From contig NMRA01000281.1 of the NCBI GenBank assembly GCA_002633005.1, positions 408,108 to 472,107 of the forward strand: a stretch of DNA of 64,000 bases. The letters run 5' to 3'. Position numbers and translations under genes: made by a program. Positions 24,901-35,062 of this stretch are shown in pieces; within the stretch, counting starts at the first letter, position 1, and each line of letters starts with the position of its first letter. The notes beneath the pieces were generated by a model. The model saw only the letters and a program-made list of their open reading frames with translations. It had not been told where the DNA came from and searched no databases. The stretch comes from Phoronis australis. Its lineage: Eukaryota > Phoronida > Phoronidae.

Positions 24901-27900
24901 CAATGGAAAATATCTCAACTGTAATTACGATGTTGTTGCTTTTGCAGAAAACGGACGGAAAGCGCGAGACACTGGCAGAGTTCATGCTGATGTACTTGAA
25001 AAAGAGGTTCAGCTTAGACACCATTGTATATGAATGGGCTTACAACCTGCAGGAAGCATTTGCTCGTTTTGCCAACGATGAGCGCATAGGACTTTTTTGG
25101 AGGATACTGTCCGGTGATGTACGTACATATGGTCATTGATAATCAATAAGCTTGAGTTGAAATGGTTGAAGATGTCAAATAATTATTTTAAAAACAACAA
25201 CGGATTTGAACCGGCTTGACATGTTTCAGCATTTATTGCGCACCATCATCAGAAGAAAAAAACACAGTGGCCACCTTGCTAGGCCCAACAACAAGTAATG
25301 AAACACAGACACAGTCAGTTACAAGGAGTAGCTATAAACTGGACTAACAATAACAACCTGTGGTGTGTCAGTGGCTTATTTAGAGTGGGCTTGCACCAAT
25401 AGATGTGTAGAGCCTCACGAATTTTAAGCTCCTTTAATTGTTGTTTCTACTTGGTCTATTATAGCAAAGTCATTGAAAGAGCATTGCTGATAACATGTCA
25501 AGCTAATTCAGTTCCGTTGTTGTTTGTATTAACATTATGCTGGTACTTGCTATGATGGAGAATTATTTCAAAATTATTATTAATAAGCTTTCAAACCCAT
25601 TACGGTTTGGTCATCAGCTTTGACTTTTGTAATATTTTGACTCTTTTAATGTATTGTATACATTTTTATATATGCTGCTTATAGAAACATTTATAACAAT
25701 ACTAATATATTCTTTTGTCTGGTCATTGTTTTTAGTAAAATTGTTAAGATGAAAAAATGGACTTTGATGTCGAACATTTCTGTCCATGCCTATTCACACT
25801 TTGAAATTACTTGTAAATGTTTTCCCAAAAAAACAAATTTAAAAGTGTTTGACAATTTCTTACCAGTAAACATGCACATGCTTTGGTTGTTTTACACTTT
25901 ATTCCACCACATATGTACTAGTTTGTTGTAAATTGGATTTTTGTGGCCAACATCAATTTGTTTAATGCACAGGCGTTGTTGCCACAGAGTGAATTCCGAT
26001 CATAAATCCTAACATATGATTGTGAAATTTCTTTCAAAACTCATTATGCTAAAACTTTGATATTAAAAGAAATTATGATATTTCAGGGTGATGAAGAAAT
26101 CTACTACGAACAATTAGCTATTATAGCCAAGCTGTTGAACCACTTGACAACTGTGGATGCAGAAAAAGGCAATCAGGGCAGCTTGAACCTGGAGGACTTT
26201 AAACAAGCGTTGACGGATTACTTCACGGATGCGTCCGAGGACCAGATCGATACTCTTGTGAAACATGCAGAGACTGAACTTGAGGCCATTGAGGAGGGAG
26301 CAGTGTTTGAATATCAAGATTTGTTCATGGAGGTGAGGAAATAACTTTTAAGCATTTGGTAAAATCGCATAAATTTAGGACTAACGACGGTGGACTACTG
26401 AAATTTGGCACCCTTAAATAAAAGACAAGTAACATCAAATTCAGGAAATAAAAGACAAGTAATATCAAATTCAGGCTTCACCATTTTCAAGTTCTGTTCC
26501 ATAGCTACCAACAGAACTATTTCTAAAATTGTGTGCACTCCACAATAAGGTCTGAAAAACTGAATGGGGCAAATTTGGCTGTTTGTCTGAAATTGGTAAT
26601 GTCTTACCTTAGTTTTACAAAATGAGTGATCATGAAATTGAGAATTCATTATTTGTTTTATTGGTTTTATTCCTTTGACCAATCTAGGGTGCAATGTTTA
26701 GGGCGGTATTTTTTCACAAAAAATTACAAACAGCAAATTAGATATCCCATTTACAAGCTCTATGTCATAGCTTCTACCATACAATATTTTGAAGATTGTA
26801 AGCATTCGTGACAATGCAGAAAAATTAAACTCATGGAAATTTTGACATTTTTGTCAGTCGAACTTGGCAAGATTCCATGAGATAACGTAGTATACAGGTG
26901 CAGTGCTGATATCCATAATCTGTGTCTTGTGGACACATTTTTCTCCAGACTTCAACCTTATGCCATTCCATTTTTTCCATATTCTAACACCTACTTTCCT
27001 ATATAGCGGCAAGTTAATGAAATATGTCCTGTCACTTGATGGCGATAGCATAATTGATGGTCAGCATTCTGGGCTCTTGTATGGAGGTTTAGTGTAATGA
27101 GGTTTTCCAGTGTTTGTTTTTATGAATTCTTTGCTGAGATCATGTCATCAAATTATCAATGTCAAACAGTGCAAAAAACGTCTCAAGACCTTTTAATGAA
27201 AGAAATTGTGTTTCGTTCGTGTAAACTTGACCTCTCTTGCTTACCAGAATTAGAAATTTCGTCAAGTAGAAGATGCTTCACAATACCAAAGAGTCGAATG
27301 TTCCCTGTTGCAGTACAGTAAAGTCTGACCTCTGTAGGACACAAGTGACTTTTTATTTACTAAAGACTCTTTCACGAACAGCACGTAACACCAAAACAAA
27401 ATATTGCTTTATCATTTTCATGCTCTGGACCATCGCTAGCAAGTAACGGGCACTATTTTGAAAATTTACAGGCATTTGTAACACTGATAGAAGCTTGTGT
27501 AAAATGAAAATGGTTGTCAATTCTGAAAATATGCCCGAGAGTAGTGACATTATAATTATGTTTTATTCATTGAATTTCTTGAATTGCCTTGCGTACTTAC
27601 AGGATGATGAAGGTAGCACAGGACCTTTTATGGATGAAGTCAGAAAGATGTTTAATAGTAAAAAGGAAGCGTATGTTAAAGACATTCGGCTGGCTATGGG
27701 AGAATTGGAGTAAGCCATTTTTAATTGAGACATTCTTTGAATTAATTGAATATTTCTTGAAAAGGTCTTTCCAGAGTTAAAAATGCGACGACTTAAGTTT
27801 ATGGGCATATTGCTTCTGGAGTTAATATAGTGTGGCTATATTTTTATTTTAGAAAGATTGATTTCATGTGGAAAATGTGGAGTGTGTTTGCAATAAATTT

Positions 27901-28416
27901 GGGCCAGTACGTGTGTTCTTGTAAGGTCACACATTATTGAATAAAATAACATTCACAATTCCGAGGCACCCAGAATTTAAAGCATTAGTCAACATATTGT
28001 ATGCAATTGATATGCATTTATTTTCTTAGCCATTTAGTCATTTTCTTAGGGAAAAGTGTTTTCAAAGTGTATGTACTTGGCATTGTTCCCAACCATTTGG
28101 TGGATTGTTTCTCTGCGTATTATGGCAAGATCATCACTCATCAAAAGCTGATCTATATAGTATGACTCTTTCTTTTCACCGATTGCTAATAATTGCAATT
28201 TTTTATTCCAGGGCTGTTAGTGTAGACATTTTAAAGAAGGCAATCTTGACCACAGATCCTGATATTGACAGTGCCACCCTGGACAATTACCTCATTTGGG
28301 TGTTTTCATGTCCGAAGGATAAATTGGACAGTGCACCACCTATCGATGTGACTCGCTGCGTCACCAAACTTATGTACGGGAACATCTCGAGGGTGGGGAA
28401 GAGGGCAGAACCCTAA
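12963..28416 (+). CDS. TSNAXIP1: Translin-associated factor X-interacting protein 1
   Basis: Coiled-coil protein that binds translin-associated factor X; in mammals it is expressed in testis. Exons: 12963-13009, 15782-15869, 17322-17567, 18311-18515, 18964-19231, 19796-19907, 20905-21056, 22387-22546, 23478-23606, (24337-24363), 24948-25118, 26087-26332, 27603-27709, 28212-28416 (stop TAA). All phases join, giving 711 residues without the 27-nt exon or 720 with it, close to the mammalian length. The diagnostic core is AHREVFEYLIEDFKTYKPLL in exon 4, where the TSNAXIP1 N-terminal domain lies. Exons 4-7 are strongly heptad-like coiled coil. Exon 12 (GSLNLEDFKQALTDYF) looks like a degenerate EF-hand half. 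The start MDSENMLVARLPPIKR is chosen because the exon is in phase and has a good donor, but a further upstream start is not excluded. Confidence 0.93.
13267..13329. repeat. 63-bp perfect palindrome (hairpin)
   Basis: Arms 13267-13297 and 13299-13329 are exact reverse complements (31 bp each) around a single G at 13298. The left arm begins ACCGTAATGTAAATCACATC. It lies in TSNAXIP1 intron 1, 22 bp before a SINE-like copy. No coding potential. Confidence 0.97.
13351..13445 (+). repeat. tRNA-derived SINE-like repeat, copy 1
   Basis: CGCTTGCCAAGCAGCAGTTG, then GACTGAATGGTTTAGATGCTC (A-box-like) and ACATTCAAGTTCTGGAGTC (B-box-like). It matches 13655-13770 over about 95 bp. TSNAXIP1 intron 1. Confidence 0.65.
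13655..13770 (+). repeat. tRNA-derived SINE-like repeat, copy 2
   Basis: Same order of blocks as 13351-13445, with a better B box, GGTTCAAGTCC, and A-box-like GACTGAACGGTTTAGACAC. The 3' part CACTTGGTCTACAA also occurs at about 13206, so fragments of the same element are nested here. Confidence 0.7.
14849..14889. repeat. 12-bp inverted repeat (hairpin)
   Basis: TCCCAACTTGTT (14849-14860) and AACAAGTTGGGA (14878-14889) are exact reverse complements with a 17-nt loop. Intron 1 of TSNAXIP1; function unknown. Confidence 0.85.
16425..16622. repeat. Dispersed repeat, copy 2 of 2 in window
   Basis: Partner of 4095-4292, with the same word order. It lies in TSNAXIP1 intron 2. Confidence 0.6.
18084..18154. 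repeat. Short palindromic element (GAGAACTAGTTTTCTC type), copy 1 of 3
   Basis: GCATTTTGAGAACTAGTTTTC ... ACTGGTTCTTGACCCC forms a short inverted repeat. Related copies are at 43047-43115 and 59321-59400. TSNAXIP1 intron 3. Confidence 0.55.
21709..21957. mobile_element. MITE with 17-bp perfect TIR (GGTAAAATCTCACC family)
   Basis: TATGGTAAAATCTCACC at the left end and its exact reverse complement at the right end bound about 248 bp. TA at the ends suggests the TA target preference of Tc1/mariner and pogo transposons. No ORF. TSNAXIP1 intron 7. Confidence 0.8.
23856..24096. mobile_element. MITE (GGTAAAATCTCACC family)
   Basis: Begins CAGTAAAGTCTCACCAATT AGGACACA and ends GATGAGATTTTACC, about 240 bp. 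The interior word TTGTGGGCATTCACA is shared with 59560-59580 and 52925-52945. TSNAXIP1 intron 9. Confidence 0.75.
24337..24363 (+). CDS. TSNAXIP1: Possible 27-nt micro-exon of TSNAXIP1
   Basis: A strong acceptor (TTTTTGTTTACAG) and donor GTCAGT frame 27 nt encoding FLKAYKQDG in phase 0, exactly the phase of the flanking exons 23478-23606 and 24948-25118. Inclusion adds nine residues and omission leaves the frame intact, so it could be constitutive, alternative or chance. Confidence 0.4.
27314..27500. mobile_element. Degraded MITE (GGTAAAATCTCACC family)
   Basis: Starts CAGTAAAGTCTGACCTCTG with AGGACACAAGTGA following, the same left end as 23856. The interior CTATTTTGAAAATTTACAGGC matches the family, but no clear right TIR was found. 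It ends about 100 bp before TSNAXIP1 exon 13. Confidence 0.5.
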
Positions 28417-28930
28417 ATGACAGACGTGGTGTCGTGATGTTGCTCTATTTATTCCTGTTATTGTTGACGTGAATGAAATGTACAAAAATAACGATATTAA
28501 GCATGAAATATACTGATACATGCCAGTGATGCAGTATTGTGTAATACTATTGTTTGAAAATATTTGCATTGTTTTTTTTTTAATTTTGAATGGATAATGA
28601 CAATTTAGCAACCTTGTTTGTATATGAAAATCCTTATTTGTTTAATATTGTGTGCAAAGTGGCAACGAGTCAAGCTAGTTTGTAGAATTTAAAATAAACA
28701 TTTATTTTTTTCAATTTTGCATTGATAGTGACATTTAAACAAGCTTGTCCGTAGAATTTAGAATTGAAAACATATAAGTTTTCAGTTTCGCATGGAGAGT
28801 GACAATTAAGCAGGCTTACTTGTGGAATTTAGAAAAACAAAAATTAATTTTACATATACAGTGATAAATATGCAAGCTTGTTTTTAAAATTCAGAATAAA
28901 AAACCTTAATGTGGCCATAAACCTGTGCTT
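28417..28930. repeat. TSNAXIP1 3' flank with a degenerate ~68-bp tandem repeat
   Basis: The word GACA.TT.A.CAAGCTTGT...GTAGAATTTAGAA recurs near 28599, 28663, 28730, 28800 and 28862 (spacing 62-70 bp). AATAAA-type signals occur near 28692 and 28895, so the array may lie inside the 3' UTR. Confidence 0.6.
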
Positions 28931-31900
28931 TGTCCACTATTTTTGGATTAAATGGGCAAACGAAGAGAAGTTTGGGCAAGGAAAAGACAAATGAGCGTTT
29001 TCAAAAAATATTTTCCAAAATTGAAATGTTTGAAAAACGGTTTTGCGTGGCCATTTGTTCGTTTGTAACAAAACAGTTGCCACTGTTTTTACATTTTTCC
29101 CTGGTAATGGGATTTTTAACATAGTGTTCTGAATATTGGGTACAAATAACACAGCACGGGAGTAGATTTGATGAAGTTTATTTGAGGTGTGTTGGCAATT
29201 TCTACCTGGCTCACGGCTCCATACAGAAGCGGTGGTATGTACCAGAAGGTTTAGGTACCAGATGGGTACGACAAAACGAATAAAGTAAACTTGCGGGTTA
29301 ACGCCTTGCGTGCTTAAATTGGAAAACCCTGAGACAGGGGGTAGGCGATTACTCTAGCAGTGGGCGCTTAACCGAAAAATTGACGAAAAGTAGGGGATGA
29401 GCGATTACCCGGGCTTGGGCTGAAATATACTGTACACTAACAGTACCAGATGGGTACACATAACCTTCAACTGGGCGATAACAATACAGAATACGCGGGC
29501 TCCGGATAGGCTGAGGTGTTCTGATTATAAATGAAGGAAGTATAATGTAAAAGAAGATGGTCAACACACTGAGAAGTTCACGACCATATCTCGTGCCCCA
29601 CGAATCATTCTTTCTTAGCTCACTAGTTCAGCAGTTACGTCAGGATGATGTTCACAAAGCAGGAATGTCATAAAAAATGGTTGTTGTTTTTTTCATGTAG
29701 GTGATGCCGATTAATGTCCTCGATGACTCATGTTTCTTATATGGTTATGAGTCATCGGAAAATTCGTCTGCCTGTGGTGTGCTTGCATACATGGGACGAA
29801 CGCAAGACAGAGTAATTTCAGTGAATGGACTTTATCATTGCTGCGACGTTCATGCGCAAGGTTACGAAAAACATAATTTGATCACTCACTCCAGTGACCA
29901 GTTGTACGCCAAGTCCCAAATAGGGACTCAACTATGTTCCAACGTTTCACCGCATTTGTGGACTTGTGAAAACACTGATTGTTCTTTTTAATGCTGTTTT
30001 ATGCTCATTATTGAATCAATTTTCCACTTTGATAAGCACCGAGAATAAACTCCGAACATTGAACTCTCAATATTACTAAAAATAAAATAGGGTAATTTTG
30101 TCGCGCAACACCCCTAATTATTTTCATTGTCACAAAGAGGTCTCAGTGTTTATTAAGTTATTAAAAAGTGTAATTTGTCATCAAAGGAACTGATAATAAA
30201 GATGTGATGGAAAAATATAACATTTATAAATAAACACGCAGACGACTTAAAGAACTTTGTGAAACTTTTTAGTGCAACCAGGCAAGGAATTTTTTGTATC
30301 AAAATGTGATACAACGAATTATGATCTTTGATACGGGTACAAATAATACCCTAAAAAAGCCGCGTGTGTCCTTGCATTCTGTAACACTTCTTGCAGAAAA
30401 TTTTAGTGGTTGTTGTCCCTAGCAAAGCCGTGGTTATAACTAAGATCGCCTGCTTTCGTCACGTAAAATGTGAGTGTTAAAAGAAATCAAACTTGGAGAT
30501 GAGTCTTGTCTGGCTTCAATTACAAACAATTTAAAACCAATCAAAATGGCGTCTAAATCACAGACTTGTCTGCTTCCACTCGCTTGTATTGGCTTTCAAA
30601 GGCTTTTTGACAAACGTAGCAAATTTCTGGGAAAATTACGTTTGCTACCCCTCCCCCCCCACACCTCCAAGTAAAATAACTCCTCTTGAACTTCTCATTA
30701 CGACTTTCTACAACTTAGGGGTTCCAACTGTGTCAGCAAAACCTTACACCGCTAATCAACTTCACTGTATACGATTCGATAATTCTCTAAATGATATCCA
30801 TAAGACCACTTACCCACTCTTGTTTTAGGTAACTGTTAAAAAGGATGAGAGATACCTGACGTGCACTGATGGCCGCCGATTTGAACTATAGAAAAATCCA
30901 ATACTGGACATTCAGCAGCTTGCTGTCTTATCTGGAACTGAGACCACTGAACAAGAAAACAATTGTATGTAACTTTGCCCGATGATGTTTCATCCATTCT
31001 CAGACCTCCAAGTTATCACTTGTAATCTTATTGAAATTATGTCAACAATAATGATACTGTAGTCGATAACTCACCTCTCTTCAGTCACATGCTTTTAGCA
31101 GAGTTTGCAACTTGATTTTTCGCATACAGACCATTATGTAAACGGTTGTCTTCCTTAAAAAACTAACTAGATAACTTAAACCCTTCACACCACGGTCATA
31201 AATGCTTGAATTCGCTTACCAACAATTTTGGTAAACTTTCTTCTTCAATTTGAACTTTTAATCCAGAAATAAACGCAAAAAACAAAATGTTATGTGACTT
31301 CATCAGTGGATCCACTCTCCGTCATAATGTTGTTCAACAGCGTACAGATGCGAGCCGTATTGATTTCGAAAACTAGTGAATTCGACTGAGCATTATGAAA
31401 AGTTGCATGTGCGAGGTATGCAGTAATACCAATCTGACAGACGATATTTCACCTGAGTTTTTGCAAAAGACCCCTGAGATAGGCCACAACTAGCACAAGT
31501 TCGAGCGCTGAACACGGCCGCGGTGCGGGCCCGTAGCAAGCGATCAGTTCAGGGGCCATGCTATGTTCAGCCCATTTTGAAGAATCGTGTTTCGATCCGA
31601 CTCAGAAACGGAGATTTGATGAAGGTTTCTCCAACGCGTAATTCCACTTGATGGAGAAAAAGTGTATTGCGTTATACCATTGCTAGGAACGTGTCAGGCA
31701 CATATTGACGAGTATGAACCTCAGTGCATCAAATTGTGACATATAATGAATATGACTGCAGTAAGTTTCCATCAATCTATTCTTGTTCAAGATTTTGTGG
31801 GAATGCTTGCTATCCGCATATATGTCAATGCCCAATAGTAAAAAATGGGATGAATTAAGATGTCACGCAAATAGTTTGAGGTCATGACGACGACAGCCGG

Positions 31901-32989
31901 CACAGGGCTGGCTGGAGTCCGACTCTAGACCGAACTGAGCGACGAATCACAACGGCACAAACTTTTCATAACTTTGGAAAAGATAAGACAGAAACGAGTA
32001 TAATTTACCAGAAATAACATGTAGTTACCATCAGTGTAATTAGATGTGATAGTTCCTGACAAACGCACTCGTCGTTCAAATTAGAAATCATTATAGCAGC
32101 TATTCGCGCAGTCAGGGTAAAAACTTCGCATATTACTCGACATTAAAATGGTTAGAAAATTAAATCGTGATTCAATAAAAGTCTTTAATTACTACTCTGA
32201 AGTCAGGCCTGTCCGCAGACTAACTAGGCTCCGACTCGGCTTTACTCGCGTCGAACTTCGGACACCTGCGCGGGAGGGTCGAGTTCGTACGGCCTCAAGC
32301 ACGCAAAACCTGCCGATATGGCGAGGTCTAACTCATTACCAGTTTCACCTATGGCCTGATTTTCGTCTTTACCCCATAGCCATAACTATACTCATAAAGC
32401 TTGCTCTTTAAGTCTTCGTAACTTACAAAATCACTACTCAGTACCCGCCATTAAAAGTTATATTCATTTATGAAGATCGTTTTATAACCATCTTGCTGCA
32501 CGTACACGGCATGAGGTCTATCAAACTTTCGTCAACTTTCCTCTGTGCACCGACAAGTCAGCACCAAGAAGCCAACAGCTTAGGCCAAGTACATCTTGTT
32601 TACTCTCAAGAGCCGTACTACCGCTTTTATCCTACTTACCCGTAATAATCTCGTTTTCTCGTAAGAAGAACATGGTTGTAAAACAAACAGAGCATAGATA
32701 TTTGCAGTTTCAATTGCACACAGTCATTATTGCTCTAGTGCAGAATACTTAGTATAAACCTTTTCACGCATAAATTGGATACAACTGGCTCTTCAATGAC
32801 GTCATACTTTCATATGTCTTTGTTGACTCACTCTGAACCGGCCCATGACGACTTTCACCAACTATGCCATAATATACAATGAAACCCGTTCCTGTAACTT
32901 GACTTATTCGTGCATTATGACGATGTTTGTCTTCCTCCACGTGTACTGAAACATGCAAAGTTTAATGCTCCGCCGAACTCGGAGGTAAA
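28930..32989. other. Intergenic, no supported gene
   Basis: About 4 kb between TSNAXIP1 and the TSSK-like gene. It contains duplicated short words (TACCAGATGGGTAC at about 29260 and 29443). A segment at 29725-29780 resembles 38630-38690 (CATGTTTCTTATATGGTTAT...TCATCG..AAATTCG), so both are copies of a dispersed repeat. Open frames of 60-100 codons here show no recognisable domain and no splice context. The stretch 31500-31560 and 31900-32330 is more GC-rich than its surroundings. Confidence 0.6.
32797..32804. promoter_or_regulatory. Full palindromic CRE upstream of TSSK-like gene
   Basis: TGACGTCA, 186 bp before the ATG at 32990. CREB/CREM-type factors bind this site; CREM-tau drives many post-meiotic testis genes in mammals. 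A second TGACGTCA lies in intron 2 (34388-34395). Confidence 0.55.
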
Positions 32990-35062
32990 ATGGTTAAAAG
33001 TAGAGGGGCCGGTACGGTTAGATCAGCCTCACATGAAAATAAAGACGCTGATAAAGACAAACTAACTGTTCTTGAAGCCTTCGGCTTTACTGTCGACAAG
33101 AGCATCGGTTCAGGCTCCTACGCCACCGTTAAACGAGCATATTCCTCAAAGCATAAAACTGACGTGGCCATAAAAATAGTGTCCAAACGAAGAGCTCCAG
33201 CTGATTACATTAAAAAGTTTCTTCCACGCGAAATTGAAGTCGTCAAAATACTCCGTCATCCGTACCTGGTGTGCTTTATGCAGTCCATTGAAACTACTAA
33301 TAGGGTTTACCTCGTGATGGAACTTGCTAGCGGTGGTGACCTGCTGGATGAAATTAAGAAGAACAAGCGCGTCATGGAGCCCCAAGCGGGGCTATGGTTT
33401 AGTCAGATGGCGGAAGGAATTGACTATTGTCACAGAAAAGGTGTCGCACATAGAGATCTAAAATGCGAAAATGTTTTGTTGGATTGTAATAGAAATCTCA
33501 AAATCACAGGTTAGTTATCAAGCCGGCTCACACCGACAGCGAAAGACACTTCATCAGAATGCGTAAAGTCGCGCCTAACGTTTCGCTGCGACCTCCTTGT
33601 ATGACGTTTAGACCAATTTTCGATTTTCCAGGCGCTTCACGCTATTGATTCCCTGGGCCATTGCACAGTTACTTAAGCTATATTTGCCAACTACTCGCCG
33701 CGCAGTTAGAAAACGAATCGAGCCGTTAATACGTAAAAAGTCGCAGATTTTTCGGCACAATGCCATGGTCGGATCCAGGATTTTGAGTTGGTGGGGGGGG
33801 GGNTTTTGCCTGTCAGACATTGGCACCCCCGAACTGCCCAATGGAATCTTGGAGAATTTTAGGAGGGGGGCCTGACCCCCTTGTCCCCCCTCTAAATCCG
33901 CCACTGAATGCTGCTTGACGTTTGTTGATTTCGGCCTAATTGTGCATTACTGTGCCAAATGATTTAAGCCAGAAATTGAACGTAATATTCTTTCAGATTT
34001 TGGGTTTGCAAGGTGCGATCTACCCTTCAACCCGGAAACAAACCAACCCACTCTGAGTCATACATTCTGCGGAAGTTATGCGTACGCACCGCCAGAAATA
34101 CTTACAGGGACTCCTTATGATCCCTTCAAAGCGGACATCTGGAGTATGGGCGTCGTTGGATACACAATGGTAAATAACTCTTTTCGGGTGCTTTATTCAG
34201 ATATTTGAGGGCACTGCAGTTGCGCCACTCAAAGAAAGAAATCGGCAACCCTCAGCTGAAGACCTCGGCAAACAAATTTTATACTTCGCATGCATCGGAT
34301 TGCTAAATTTTTTTTCCATTGTATGATGAACATAAATTAAACATGTTCACTCCACGGTCTTGAGTGATATGATGTCCACTGAAGATATGACGTCATAATA
34401 TCTATCACATTTGCTTTTGGCCAAAATATGAGTACAAACTTTGAAATCAGCGCATACATAAACAAAGACATTGCGTTAGTCGACGTTTCGGTTAATTATC
34501 ACTAATCCATTCTCAACACAAATGTTCTCAGTTCACAATACTCCAGTCAGGTAACACAGGAGAATGTATATAGCTGCTTTAAATGAAATTAAAAAAATTA
34601 TGTAATCTCTGGTTTACTCGCACGTCAGGGATACTGTGGTTGCAAACCCAGAATGAGTGATTTTGCACTTTTCAGATGTACGGGCGCTTGCCGTTTGATG
34701 ACACAAATCATAAACAGTTAGTGAAGCAAGTTTTTCAAGGAATGACCATACCCTCACACAAAGCAGACTGGGTATCAGACGAAGGCAACGACTTACTGCG
34801 AAAAATACTCGTACGAGTTAAGACACGAATTAGCATCGATGAAATTCGTGCGAATCCATGGGTTCTCCGCTACGCAAAGAAGGCCCCGGTGGGCGACAAT
34901 GCGGGTAACGATACCCATAAAGGGAACGAGCGAAGGAAAAGTATCTTGAAACACAGGGACGACCCTCCGAAGGGTGAAGACGATGATGACATGTCCATTG
35001 TATCCAACGAGCAGGTCACTGTGGTGAAGCACAATGATTCCATTTCTACGGTCGTAACATGA
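32990..35062 (+). CDS. TSSK: Testis-specific serine/threonine kinase (TSSK-like)
   Basis: Protein kinase of the CAMK group, TSSK family, which phosphorylates sperm proteins during spermiogenesis. Exons 32990-33509, 33997-34169 and 34676-35062 join in phase to 359 residues, the usual TSSK length. Seen: glycine loop G40-S-G-S-Y-A-T-V, VAIK lysine K62, alpha-C glutamate E82, catalytic loop HRDLKCEN (D156), DFG at D174 (split by intron 1), [14 protein letters not shown] activation segment (PPE for the usual APE), [12 protein letters not shown], then [15 protein letters not shown], the hallmark TSSK sequence. All catalytic residues are present, so it should be active. The tail after residue 305 is charged and low in complexity. 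I cannot choose among TSSK1-6. Introns in a TSSK gene are worth noting, since mammalian TSSK1, TSSK2 and TSSK6 are intronless. CREs lie in the promoter and intron 2. Confidence 0.93.
33763..33906. mobile_element. Small TIR element (MITE) in TSSK intron 1
   Basis: The left end CCATGGTCGGATCCAGGATT and right end CTAAATCCGCCACTG are imperfect inverted copies (CAGTGGCGGATTTAG when reversed). The interior is G-rich then C-rich, with one N at 33803. The CAGTGGCGG end resembles hAT-type TIRs. About 144 bp, no ORF. Confidence 0.6.

Noticed and set aside
26395-27120. Frames between TSNAXIP1 exons 12 and 13
   Set aside because: They sit in a tandem of MITE interior fragments in the intron and are not in phase with the gene.
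29701-29991. 96-codon frame with many Cys/His (YGYESSENSSACGVLAYMG)
   Set aside because: Its first part is a dispersed repeat also found at 38630-38690, and there is no conserved zinc-binding pattern.
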